DNA of 42,791 bases from assembly GCF_008868175.1 (NCBI RefSeq), contig NZ_WBKT01000039.1, positions 1 to 42,791 on the forward strand. The letters are read 5' to 3'. The notes beneath the pieces are model-generated. The model was given only the letters and a program-made list of their open reading frames with translations. It was not told the origin of the DNA and ran no database searches. Source of the stretch: Micromonospora sp. AMSO31t. Its GTDB lineage: Bacteria; Actinomycetota; Actinomycetes; Mycobacteriales; Micromonosporaceae. The position numbers and the translations under genes were made by a program. This document shows positions 24,052 to 31,420 of the stretch, piece after piece. Every line of letters begins with the position of its first letter. Position 1 is the stretch's first letter.

Positions 24052-25038
24052 TCAGTTCCTGCCGCGGGGCAGGATCTTCACGCGGACGCCGTCGGGTATC
24101 GACCAGACCTGCCCGCCCTCGCCTCCGTCGAGCAGCAGCCATTTCCCGTCCTCCGTGAAGTGCGGCTCCACACCGAAATACCGCAATTGATAGTCCCCGT
24201 TGAGCGGCGGCCGCTCAGGCAGCGTCCAGACCCGCTGCTCGCGCCGGCCGGCCACCTCCCACAGGGACAGCTTGTTGTCCGGAATCACCAGGGCCACCAG
24301 GCTTCCGGCACGGTTGACCGCGCCCGTGTCCGCTCCGCAGCCGCACGGCACCCAGGTGAGCTTCTGGCTTTCCACCGCCCAGTGCAGGAATCCGTCGCTG
24401 CCGGCGGCCACGACCTGCTTCCCGTGGTCGAAGACGGCGAGCGATCCCGAATACCAGGAGGACCCCGGATCGTTGGACACTTCTATCTCCGGCGGCACCG
24501 GTGAGGTGGTCCATTTCCCCGTCGCCACATCGACCACCACAAGGCGTCCGTTGCGAACCTTCTGGTAGTCCTCCCGGCCGACCAGGTAGGCGCTGTCCGC
24601 TGAGAAACGGATGCTCTCCACGGGCGGGGTGAACAGGGCCTTCGGCCGCCTGGTCGTCAAGTCATAAAGGATCACGGTATCGGGGTCGGCTACGGCGAGA
24701 TAGTGTCCGTCCGGCGAGAAGTCCGCGCCGAGCATTCGCTCCACAGCGGTGCCGAATCGGCCGAACTCTTCGCCGTCCCGGGTGACCACAATCCATTCGT
24801 TGACATGCTTCGCTTCGAATCGCCCGTCCTGGCTGACAAGATGATCGAGCTGACGCCAGGACAGGTCGAAGGCCTCGGCAGGCAACGTGATCGACGGCGG
24901 TGACGCCTGGGTGGTGACGATCGGGTCGGAGCCGTCGGAGGTCGCCTGCTGGGGAGTTGGCTGGCATGCCGCCAGGCAGGCCAGCACCGCGACCCCCGCA
25001 ACCAATCTCACCGGCGCTCTCCCCCGAAATCGCCACAC
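24052..25038 (-). CDS. Lipoprotein with WD40/beta-propeller-like repeats
   Basis: 328 residues. The signal peptide ends in VLACLAAC with the lipidated Cys near 25. The mature part shows repeated propeller-like strands: GADFSPDGHYLAVADPDTVI, ESIRFSADSAYLVG, GSLAVFDHGKQVVAAGSDGF, GSLVALVIPDNKLSLWEV and PHFTEDGKWLLLDGGEGGQV. The spacing fits a seven-bladed propeller. It would be anchored outside the membrane; ligand unknown. It is the first gene of a two-gene unit with the membrane-anchored protein that follows. Confidence 0.85.
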   Translation of the reverse strand: MWRFRGRAPVRLVAGVAVLACLAACQPTPQQATSDGSDPIVTTQASPPSITLPAEAFDLSWRQLDHLVSQDGRFEAKHVNEWIVVTRDGEEFGRFGTAVERMLGADFSPDGHYLAVADPDTVILYDLTTRRPKALFTPPVESIRFSADSAYLVGREDYQKVRNGRLVVVDVATGKWTTSPVPPEIEVSNDPGSSWYSGSLAVFDHGKQVVAAGSDGFLHWAVESQKLTWVPCGCGADTGAVNRAGSLVALVIPDNKLSLWEVAGRREQRVWTLPERPPLNGDYQLRYFGVEPHFTEDGKWLLLDGGEGGQVWSIPDGVRVKILPRGRN

Positions 25039-25059
25039 ACCTTCGCAGTACCTTATAGA

Positions 25060-25072
25060 ACCTTGTCAAGGT
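25060..25072. promoter_or_regulatory. Short perfect palindrome upstream of the lipoprotein gene
   Basis: ACCTTG-T-CAAGGT (25060-25072), with a further ACCTT at 25050-25054, lies in the 42-base gap between the lipoprotein start and the DUF6069 stop. It could be an operator; no clear -10/-35 pair is seen with it. Confidence 0.3.
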
Positions 25073-25080
25073 CAGGATCG

Positions 25081-25785
25081 TCAGTCGATCCTGGTGCGCA
25101 GGCTCCGGGCCAGGGTGGGGATCATCACCGCGGCGGGGACGAGGTGTAGCCCGAGGAGGGCGGCGGCGGTGGCGGTGTCAGCCCCGGAGAGGAGGGGCGG
25201 GACCAACGAGAGCGCGGTCAGCGACGCTGCCGTCCACACGAATCGCTGGGCGGGGCGAGCGCTCCACCGGAGAAGTGCGACGGCGATGACGATGCCCACG
25301 ACCGAGAAGAAGCCGGTCACGACGGCGAACCCGGGCAACGGGATCGTCTCGCCACCGTCGGGGATCTCGAAGTCGACGCCGACGGCCCGGGCGAGCGCGG
25401 CGGCAAGGGTCGTGGCCACCATCGCCGCGAGCGTGGCGATGAGGCCGGTGACGGCGAGCCCGCGGAATCGGTGGGTGTGACCGGTCCGGGCCGGCGCCGG
25501 GTCTGCGACGATCCCGGGCTCAATGCTGCTGTTCATGTCGTTCCTCCATTGATCGGGAGTGGGGGTGAGGATGCGCACCGTCGCCGTGCGACGGCCGGGG
25601 TTGCGCAGGGCGCGGACGCCGGTGCCGTGGAGCCAGAAACCGGAGTCGCGTCCGAGGACCGGCCCCGGCTCGCCGTCGCGCAGCTCCAGCTGCACCCGCC
25701 CGCGGGTGACGACGCCGAACGCGTCGTACCACTGGGCCGCGACGACCGCGACACGCGCGCCACCGCGCAGCGTGAGCGTCCGCAC
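25081..25785 (-). CDS. Cupin-like domain in frame with a DUF6069 four-helix membrane protein
   Basis: The frame opens at GTG 25785, six bases after the sigma-factor stop and with GGAG upstream. The first 80 residues (RGGARVAVVAAQWYDAFGVV onward, GFWLHGTGVRALRNPG) look like a small cupin-type beta domain. The frame continues without a stop into a second start at ATG 25536, which has a strong GGAGG six bases upstream. From there 151 residues form a DUF6069-like protein with four hydrophobic helices (FRGLAVTGLIATLAAMVATT; LPGFAVVTGFFSVVGIVIAV; and two more). Either one 234-residue fusion is made, or the same frame yields both the long form and the membrane protein alone. Confidence 0.7.
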   Translation of the reverse strand: MRTLTLRGGARVAVVAAQWYDAFGVVTRGRVQLELRDGEPGPVLGRDSGFWLHGTGVRALRNPGRRTATVRILTPTPDQWRNDMNSSIEPGIVADPAPARTGHTHRFRGLAVTGLIATLAAMVATTLAAALARAVGVDFEIPDGGETIPLPGFAVVTGFFSVVGIVIAVALLRWSARPAQRFVWTAASLTALSLVPPLLSGADTATAAALLGLHLVPAAVMIPTLARSLRTRID

Positions 25786-25790
25786 CGGGG

Positions 25791-26789
25791 CTACTCCGTG
25801 CCGTCCGCCGGCAGGCGCTCCGGCAGCCCGAGCCGCGGGAACTGGTCGTTGTGGAAGATGGTGATCTCGGTGATCGCCCCGCCGGTGACGCGCAGGACGT
25901 CGATGGTCAGCGGCAGGTACGCGTTCTCCCGCTCCCGCCAGTGGTAGAAGGCGACGGCGGGCTGCCGGTTCACGGACGTGGGCACGCCGCGCAGGCCCGT
26001 CATGCGGTCGAAGCCGTCCTCGATCCAGTCGTTCACCACCGCGTCGCGGCCGACCTGCAGGCCCGGCGTGGGCGGCATCGAGCAACGGACGTCGTCCCGC
26101 AGCATCGCGGCGAGCGCCGGGATGTCCGTGGCCACGCTGGCCGCGGTGAAGCGGTGCACCAGCTCGCGCGTCCCGGCGTCCTCTTCGCTCCCGGTCCAGT
26201 CCTGCCGCTCGGCGGGCAGGTGCTCCCGCATGCCGGCGCGGGCCCGCTGCAGCGCGCTGTTCACGGAGTTGACCGAGTCCCCGAGCAGCTCCGCGACGTC
26301 CCTCGCCGGCCAGCCGAGCACGTCCCGCAGGATCAGCACTGCCCGCGGGCGCGGCGCGAGGTGCTGGACCGCGACCAGGTACGCCAGCTCGATCGTCTCC
26401 CGCGCGACGGCGACGGTCTCCGGCTCGTCCGCGTCGCCCGCGGGCAGCTCGTCGAGCAGCCGGTCCGGGTAGGGCTGCAGCCACCGCACCTCGCCGCCGG
26501 TCGCGGGCTCCGGGCGGCGCTTGGCGAGCAGGTCCAGGCAGGCATTGGTGGCGATCCGGTACAGCCAGGCCCGGAACGTCGACCGCCCCTCGAAGGTCTC
26601 CCGCCGCCGCCAGGCCCGCAGGAACGTCTCCTGCACGGCGTCCTCCGCGTCCTCGAACGACCCGAGCATCCGGTAGCAGTGCACGTGCAACTCCCGCCGG
26701 TGCCGCTCCGCCAACCCCGAGAACGCCGGCTCGCCGACCTCGCCCAGTCCGCTCACGCCCAGCTCCTCCAGCCGCGTGTCCGCACTCAT
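25791..26789 (-). CDS. ECF sigma factor with SnoaL-like C-terminal domain (TIGR02960 type)
   Basis: 332 residues from ATG 26789, with AAGGA about eight bases upstream. Sigma region 2: HCYRMLGSFEDAEDAVQETF and FEGRSTFRAWLYRIATNACL. Region 4: QHLAPRPRAVLILRDVLGWP then VNSVNSALQRARAGM. The last 110 residues (TRELVHRFTAASVATDIPAL, FYHWRERENAYLPLTIDVLR) form a SnoaL/NTF2-like domain, which in such factors replaces an anti-sigma protein and modulates activity. It is probably autoregulated and drives the cupin-like/DUF6069 frame six bases behind it. A second factor of similar build lies at 38390. Confidence 0.92.
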   Translation of the reverse strand: MSADTRLEELGVSGLGEVGEPAFSGLAERHRRELHVHCYRMLGSFEDAEDAVQETFLRAWRRRETFEGRSTFRAWLYRIATNACLDLLAKRRPEPATGGEVRWLQPYPDRLLDELPAGDADEPETVAVARETIELAYLVAVQHLAPRPRAVLILRDVLGWPARDVAELLGDSVNSVNSALQRARAGMREHLPAERQDWTGSEEDAGTRELVHRFTAASVATDIPALAAMLRDDVRCSMPPTPGLQVGRDAVVNDWIEDGFDRMTGLRGVPTSVNRQPAVAFYHWRERENAYLPLTIDVLRVTGGAITEITIFHNDQFPRLGLPERLPADGTE

Positions 26790-26992
26790 CACGTCATCCT
26801 TCCGTCTCGTCGTGTCCCGCCGTAGGTGTGACGGCTGCGGGCGCGACAACTCATCACCCGGGTCGGTCGGCAGGGTTGGTCCAGAGACGGATCAGGTGGC
26901 GGGGGCACACCGCGCGGTGCGGCGAGGAGAGGGGCCCACGGGCACGGCACGAGGTCGACAGGGCGGTCTTGATCTTGGAGATCAGACCCGGT

Positions 26993-27316
26993 TCACCTGG
27001 GAAGATGCGCGTCCGGCCGCCCGCCGAACGCCCAGTTGTGCACCTCGATGTCGGCGTACCGGTCCGGGGTCAGGACGGTGCGCGCCTCGTCCGCGTCCCG
27101 CGCCTCGATCAGCGCCGCCGTGCCCAGCCACGTGGCGCCGTCGTCGGAGAGCAGCGGCCCGTACGCGATGAGGTCGTGCCGGTCATGCGGCGCGGCGAGG
27201 TCGGCGGCCTGACCCGCGCCGAGGCCGAGCACCAGGTAGCGGTTGCCGCCGGTCCGGCCCCCGGGGAAGTCCCACATGGTGCGCCCCAGCAGGTTGCGCC
27301 ACCGGCGCAGGAGCAC
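26993..27316 (-). CDS. YciI-like protein, apparently 5'-truncated
   Basis: 107 residues from GTG 27316, but the coding pattern clearly continues upstream in the same frame (NLPGPAAARAFAFDEPNYQ then AGAYRDVLLRRW) to about 27390, where it meets the glycerate kinase fragment and no start is found. The core RYLVLGLGAGQ, DLIAYGPLLSDDGATWLGTA and DRYADIEVHNWAFGG is YciI-like, a small ferredoxin-like fold. The missing beginning suggests that the gene lost its 5' part in the rearrangement that brought in the glycerate kinase piece. Confidence 0.65.
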   Translation of the reverse strand: MLLRRWRNLLGRTMWDFPGGRTGGNRYLVLGLGAGQAADLAAPHDRHDLIAYGPLLSDDGATWLGTAALIEARDADEARTVLTPDRYADIEVHNWAFGGRPDAHLPR

Positions 27317-27410
27317 GTCCCGGTAGGCACCGGCCTGGTAGTTGGGCTCGTCGAAGGCGAACGCCCGGGCGGCGGCGGGACCGGGCAGATTGTGAACGGG
27401 GCGGCGGGCT

Positions 27411-27515
27411 GCTCGCCGCCGACGACGCGGCCCGGGCCCTGGCCAACGGCTGGCTGGCCCACCGGCCCGGCGACGACGTACGACTGCTTCCCCTCGCGGA
27501 CGGCGGCGAAGGCAC
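27411..27515 (+). pseudogene. Fragment of a second glycerate kinase gene
   Basis: Translates as DDAARALANGWLAHRPGDDV followed by RLLPLADGGEGT, matching residues of the intact kinase encoded at 22133-22237. My hand alignment of the two 105-bp stretches has nine mismatches and no gaps. Nothing of the start or the rest of the gene is present. The neighbouring sequence to 27666 shows no convincing gene, so this is a recombination scar. Confidence 0.8.
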
Positions 27516-27666
27516 CCAGGCGCGCTGTGCGCGCTCGGGCCAGGTCAGCGCCGAGAAGCTCGACGAGCCCACCGAAGCGTTCGCAGACGTCCGATCCGAT
27601 GCCCGTGACGATGGGGATCGACGGCTCCCAGATCTGCAGGACATCCATGCCGCGCGTGGTTTCGGT

Positions 27667-28383
27667 TCACCCCTGGCGGCGATCCGCCCGCCCTCCATGA
27701 CCGGAGGTGCCGCTTGAGGACCCATCCGTGGAGGCCGGGACACGCACGCCCGCGACGAGATGGCGGACGACCTCGGGATCGCCGGTGATGACCGCGCCGG
27801 CCGCTACGAGCCCGGCCAGGTCCTCGCCGCCGAAGGCGGCGAGGAGGGCGTCGGTCGTGGTGAGCAGGACGGCGTCCGGCTCTTCGGGTGGCTCGTGGGC
27901 CACCTCGGCGCCCGCCGGCGTGAGGCGGACGCCGAACAGCCCGGCAGGACCGTGGTCGCGTAGTTCGATCCGGAGTGTCACCTCGGGCTGCTCCGGCGTC
28001 GGCACGAAGAAGGTGCGGATGGTCAGCATGGCGCTGTCCGCGCTCACGAAGAGCTGTTCCGCGGTCGGCGGGGCGGCCAGCGCCCAGGTGCCCAGCGCGA
28101 CCACGATCGGCTCGAGGCCCCGACCCCACGCGGTCAGCTCGTAGACCCGCACATTGCCCGGCGGAGGCAGCTGCCGACGGCGTACGACGCCCGTGTCGGC
28201 CAGCTCGCGCAGCCGGTCGGACAGGGCGTTCGGGCTGGCGGTCGGGAGCGCCTGCTGGAGGTCGGTGAACCGTTTCGGCCCGAGCAGCAGCTCGCGCACC
28301 ACGAGCAGCGACCACCGCTCCCCGACGATGTCGAGACCGCGTGCGACACCGCAGGCCTGCCGATAGCCCCGCTGGGTTGGCAT
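27667..28383 (-). CDS. HxlR-family regulator with SCP2-like C-terminal domain
   Basis: 238 residues from ATG 28383, with GAGAGG just upstream. The winged helix is CGVARGLDIVGERWSLLVVR followed by ELLLGPKRFTDLQQALPTAS and NALSDRLRELADTGVVRRRQ, typical HxlR but without the redox Cys of YodB-type sensors. Residues about 110-215 resemble a sterol-carrier-like (SCP2) domain that could bind a hydrophobic effector. It is divergent from the DUF899 gene, with a palindrome between them, so it probably regulates that gene and itself. The last residues overlap decayed sequence. Confidence 0.9.
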   Translation of the reverse strand: MPTQRGYRQACGVARGLDIVGERWSLLVVRELLLGPKRFTDLQQALPTASPNALSDRLRELADTGVVRRRQLPPPGNVRVYELTAWGRGLEPIVVALGTWALAAPPTAEQLFVSADSAMLTIRTFFVPTPEQPEVTLRIELRDHGPAGLFGVRLTPAGAEVAHEPPEEPDAVLLTTTDALLAAFGGEDLAGLVAAGAVITGDPEVVRHLVAGVRVPASTDGSSSGTSGHGGRADRRQG

Positions 28384-28419
28384 GGACACCTCTCTTTCGT
28401 ACTTGCTCGATCCTAGCAG

Positions 28420-28440
28420 TCGCTATTACGCTCATAGCGA
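28420..28440. promoter_or_regulatory. Palindromic operator between the HxlR and DUF899 genes
   Basis: TCGCTAT-n7-ATAGCGA (28420-28440) has perfect 7-bp arms, about 20 bases before the DUF899 start and 37 bases before the HxlR start. The size and placement fit an HxlR dimer site controlling both directions. Confidence 0.6.
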
Positions 28441-28460
28441 TCGATCCCGAGGAGGAACCC

Positions 28461-29219
28461 ATGACCACGCCCGCGACACCCCCGCTCACCGACCGCGAGA
28501 CCTGGCAGAAGCAACTCGACGAACTCCGGCGCCGCGAGAAGGCGCACACGCGTGAGGGCGACGCCATCGCCGCGGCCCGCCGGCGGCTGCCGATGGTCGA
28601 GGTCGATCCGGCCACCCACCTGGTCGGCGCCGACGGCCCGGTACCCCTGCTTGACGTCTTCGAGGGCAGGACCCAGCTGTTCGCGTCCTACCACATGTGG
28701 CACACGGGCAGGCCGGCCGCCGACCAGTGCGAGGGCTGCACGTTCTTCACCGGTCAGGTGCTCGAGCTGTCCTACCTGCACTCGCGCGACATCACGTTCG
28801 CGGTCTTCTGCCAGGGGCCGTTCGAGGAGACCTCGCGCTATCGCGACTTCATGGGCTGGCAGGCGCCCTGGTACTCCGTGCCCGCGGAGTCGCTCGACTC
28901 CCTCGTCGCCGGTCGCGCGTTCGGAATGAAGGCGTGCTACCTGCGCCAGGGCGACCGGGTGTTCGAAACCTACTGGACCACCGGGCGGGGCGTCGAGGCG
29001 ATGGCACCGTCGTACGGGTTGCTCGACATGACCGTCTACGGTCGCCAGGAGGACTGGGAGGACTCGCCGGAAGGCTGGCCGCGGCGCTTCCGGACCGACG
29101 GCGACCAGTTCCGGCTCGACGGCCGGCCAACCTCGCAGTGGTCGCGCCTCGCCGCCGGCCGTGACGACGACCTGGGCGCCACGGCACCCATGGGCAGCGA
29201 GCACCGTTGCTGCCACTGA
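28461..29219 (+). CDS. DUF899 thioredoxin-like protein
   Basis: 252 residues from ATG 28461, with GAGGAGGA upstream. Thioredoxin-like DUF899 signatures: KAHTREGDAIAAARRRLPMV, LLDVFEGRTQLFASYHMWH, CEGCTFFTGQV (a CxxC), FAVFCQGPFEETSRYRDFMG, and YWTTGRGVEAMAPSYGLLDM near the end. Members are thought to be redox or dithiol-type proteins; the reaction is not known. Expression is probably controlled by the divergent HxlR regulator. Confidence 0.92.
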   Translation: MTTPATPPLTDRETWQKQLDELRRREKAHTREGDAIAAARRRLPMVEVDPATHLVGADGPVPLLDVFEGRTQLFASYHMWHTGRPAADQCEGCTFFTGQVLELSYLHSRDITFAVFCQGPFEETSRYRDFMGWQAPWYSVPAESLDSLVAGRAFGMKACYLRQGDRVFETYWTTGRGVEAMAPSYGLLDMTVYGRQEDWEDSPEGWPRRFRTDGDQFRLDGRPTSQWSRLAAGRDDDLGATAPMGSEHRCCH

Positions 29220-29506
29220 GGTTCGGTGACACGCCGCTGTGCGCGGGACGTCACCCACGGTGATCGGTGTTGACCCTCTCCGAAGGTTGTTGACGGTGGC
29301 TTTCGGGGGCGGCGGCCGTCTTTCACCTGCTCCGGTGCCTGCGCCCACCCGCTGCGTGGCTCTCGCTCGTGGCGGAGCATCGACTCTCCGAGATGTTGCA
29401 CCTGGTCATGGGCCTATCGATGATCGCGATGATCTGGCCGTGGCCGTAGGTGTGCGGCAATCCCTCGTTCGATCATGGAATGGGCGCGGCCTTCCCGCAC
29501 ACGCCG

Positions 29507-29544
29507 AAAAATGGCTGGTCGGTGTGACGGCGGGCCGGTAACGT
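29507..29544 (+). promoter_or_regulatory. WhiB7/WblC-like promoter of the GNAT/IF-1 operon
   Basis: AAAAAT (29507-29512) lies three bases upstream of a weak -35 TGGTCG (29516-29521). A -10 TAACGT (29539-29544) follows after 17 bases. A poor -35 with an A-tract directly above it is the layout of promoters activated by the antibiotic-responsive factor WhiB7/WblC. It is 37 bases above the leader ORF. Assignment is by layout only. Confidence 0.45.
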
Positions 29545-29581
29545 CCGTCGCGCCGTGACACTGCCTGAGGAGGTGAGACCC

Positions 29582-29641
29582 GTGAACGTTTGTATCGATG
29601 TGGGTGCTCCCCTCGTCGTCACGGACCGGCTACTGACGTAG
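29582..29641 (+). CDS. 19-residue leader peptide of the GNAT/IF-1 operon
   Basis: GTG 29582 is preceded by GAGGAGGTGAG, one of the strongest ribosome sites in the window, five bases upstream. The peptide reads MNVCIDVGAPLVVTDRLLT and ends in TAG at 29639-29641. The first base of the following hairpin is the last base of that stop codon, so a ribosome paused at the end of this ORF would cover the 5' arm. The arrangement is that of attenuation leaders for antibiotic-resistance genes. I recognise no specific stalling motif. Confidence 0.65.
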   Translation: MNVCIDVGAPLVVTDRLLT

Positions 29642-29686
29642 GTGTCGCCGGGAGCGCCCTGAACAATGGCGATCCCGAAGGGCACC
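29641..29686 (+). promoter_or_regulatory. Hairpin sequestering the ribosome site of the GNAT gene
   Basis: Predicted pairing: GGTGTC (29641-29646) with GGCACC (29681-29686, one G-T pair); GGGA (29650-29653) with TCCC (29673-29676); CGCC (29655-29658) with GGCG (29668-29671), around a 9-base loop. The GAAGGG ribosome site (29677-29682) of the acetyltransferase gene is partly paired in the 3' arm. Opening would require a ribosome on the leader ORF. Confidence 0.6.
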
Positions 29687-29691
29687 AACTT

Positions 29692-30462
29692 ATGAATCCT
29701 GTGGAATTCAGCCAGGCCGTGCTGATTTCGCGCGTTGCACCCGGTCAATGGCATGCGCTGGAGGACGACCTCGTGGTCGGCCGCGGCGAGGCGTCGCGCC
29801 GGCCCGATGGGCGGATGTTCGTCAGCATCGACGCCTGGCACGCCGCAGCCTTCGACCGGCTGGCCGAGGTCATGCTGGCGGCCCTGCGGAGGCCGCTGCA
29901 CACGGTGGTCGACGAGACCGACCTCGACCTGACCGCGCAGTGGCAGCGGACCGGCTTCACGATGCGGCGCCGCGAGTGGGAGTACTCGGTGCCCACTGAC
30001 CCAGGCGCCACGGGCCTCGACCCGGCTCGACCGCCGTCCGGCGTGACGATAAGGGCCTTCGGCAGTGCGGAGGAGGCTCCGCTACGCGCCCTGGACCGCA
30101 CGATCCGCGACGAAGTCGAGGCCGGCCCTGGATGGCAGGACATGCCGGCCGAAGTATTGGCCCGCCCCGTGTTCGACCCGTCGAGATACGCCGTGGCGGC
30201 ACAGTCCGGCCAATACGTGGGTCTGCTGCGGGTCGCGACGGTGACCCGGCTGCCACGCATAGGGCTGATCGCCGTCCGGGCCGACCGTCAACGCCGCGGC
30301 ATCGCCCGGGCGTTGCTGGCACACACGCTGGGCGCGCTGCACGTCATCGGCAAGGAGAGGGCATCGGCCGAGGTGACCGAATCCAACATGGCCGCCACGG
30401 CCCTGTTCGAGGGCATCGGCGCCCGGCGCGCCGGCAGCAACCTCGAACTGATCCTCCGCTGA
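29692..30462 (+). CDS. GNAT-family N-acetyltransferase
   Basis: 256 residues from ATG 29692, nine bases after GAAGGG. The N-terminal 100 residues are a degenerate GNAT-like half ([20 protein letters not shown]). The C-terminal half is the active fold: [40 protein letters not shown] and the acetyl-CoA loop [20 protein letters not shown], then [17 protein letters not shown]. It transfers acetyl from acetyl-CoA to an unknown amine. The attenuator upstream and the IF-1 paralogue 26 bases downstream suggest that it modifies an antibiotic or a component of the translation machinery (inferred). Confidence 0.93.
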   Translation: MNPVEFSQAVLISRVAPGQWHALEDDLVVGRGEASRRPDGRMFVSIDAWHAAAFDRLAEVMLAALRRPLHTVVDETDLDLTAQWQRTGFTMRRREWEYSVPTDPGATGLDPARPPSGVTIRAFGSAEEAPLRALDRTIRDEVEAGPGWQDMPAEVLARPVFDPSRYAVAAQSGQYVGLLRVATVTRLPRIGLIAVRADRQRRGIARALLAHTLGALHVIGKERASAEVTESNMAATALFEGIGARRAGSNLELILR

Positions 30463-30487
30463 CCGCGAACGAGAGGAGGCGCTGACT

Positions 30488-30712
30488 ATGGCAAGAACAT
30501 CAAACGGCATCGAACTTGAGGGCACCGTCCTCGAATGCCTGCGCAACGCCACCTTCAGGGTGGAACTCCAGAACGGCCACAAGGTGCTGGCACACATCAG
30601 CGGAAAAATCCGTAAGAACTACATCAAGATCCTTCCGTACGACCGGGTGCTCGTAGAGCTGAGCCCTTACGACCTGACCCGGGGCCGAATCGTCTTCCGC
30701 TACCGCAGCTAG
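30488..30712 (+). CDS. infA: Translation initiation factor IF-1 paralogue
   Basis: 74 residues with AGGAGG eight bases before ATG 30488. The OB-fold is complete: [66 protein letters not shown]. Every core position of IF-1 looks kept, but the N-terminus (ARTSNGI) and several surface residues differ from the usual actinobacterial housekeeping protein (typically MAKKDGAIEVEG...). The housekeeping infA normally sits by rpmJ and rpsM; here it stands with an acetyltransferase behind an attenuator, so this is a second, probably inducible copy. IF-1 occupies the A site of the 30S subunit and could alter drug binding or initiation under stress. Confidence 0.93.
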   Translation: MARTSNGIELEGTVLECLRNATFRVELQNGHKVLAHISGKIRKNYIKILPYDRVLVELSPYDLTRGRIVFRYRS

Positions 30713-30720
30713 CGCCGTTC

Positions 30721-30768
30721 CCAGCGGTGCGGGCAAACCGCCTCCGGGCCGATCGCCCGCACCGCTGG
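30721..30768 (+). terminator. Strong stem-loop terminator behind the IF-1 paralogue
   Basis: Perfect 14-bp arms (30721-30734 and 30755-30768) around a 20-base loop, eight bases after the infA stop. No T-tract. It closes the leader/GNAT/IF-1 transcription unit. Confidence 0.75.
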
Positions 30769-30917
30769 ATCCGCCTTCAGCTGCCCACAGGCCGGACCCG
30801 CAGCCTGGCGGCGGCACGAGCGACCGTGCCGACCGCGGGCGCGCTGCCGGATCGAGCCGTTTGTCCTGGGCGGGGCGAACACCGGTCCGGGTGACGTGCG
30901 CGCACGTGGGCCACTCC

Positions 30918-31314
30918 ATGCCACCCCAGGTGAACCCACAGGGCGCGAGACTCGACCCTCGCGCCCTCGTGGCTCAGGGGGTCGAGCAGCGGTTTCTCGA
31001 TCCGCCCGTCCTCGGCACTCGTATCGTCGCCAGCAACGCCGCGCTCGTCCGGCCCTACCTCGGGGCGGTGCTGCCGACGCTGGTGGTCACCGGACTGCTC
31101 ACCTCCCTGCGCCTGGTACAGAACATGGTGGAGAACGAGCTGGATCTCGCGCGGATCCAACGCATCCGGGCGTACTACCACCGTCGGCTGGCCGGCGAGC
31201 ACGACTTCTTCATCGACGCGGTGCAGGGTGCGGGCATCAGTCGGGTCGGCGCTGCTGGCCTTCGCCGCCCAGGTCGCCTACCTCAACCGCGCGTCGATTT
31301 CGCAACCCGGGTAG
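30918..31314 (+). pseudogene. Frameshifted membrane protein remnant
   Basis: From about ATG 30918 the frame reads ARLDPRALVAQGVEQRFLDP, then a helix LGAVLPTLVVTGLLTSLRLV followed by ENELDLARIQRIRAYYHRRL. This matches a type of actinobacterial membrane protein whose helix is followed by an RIRxYY segment. After about 31240 the frame becomes unlike protein, while the neighbouring frame continues as SALLAFAAQVAYLNRASISQ to a TAG at 31314, a plausible second helix. One frameshift therefore reconstructs the gene. Family assignment is from memory of similar proteins and is not firm. Confidence 0.45.
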
Positions 31315-31375
31315 GGATCACCCCGGCGGCGGTGCCCACCGCGATCACGCCGGCCGTCTCGGCCACCGAAGCGCC

Positions 31376-31410
31376 GGAGGGGACGGCGGCACCCGGCCGC
31401 CGTCCCCTCC
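31376..31410 (-). terminator. Terminator behind the PQQ-type dehydrogenase
   Basis: Perfect 15-bp arms (31376-31390 and 31396-31410) with a 5-base loop, ten bases past the stop of the minus-strand dehydrogenase gene. Confidence 0.75.
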
Positions 31411-31420
31411 GCTCCTCGAC

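Noticed and set aside
27109..27648. 179-codon minus-strand frame beginning MDVLQIWEPS
   Set aside because: Its first 45 codons look protein-like, but the rest is antisense to the glycerate kinase fragment and out of frame with the YciI-like gene; at most a remnant.
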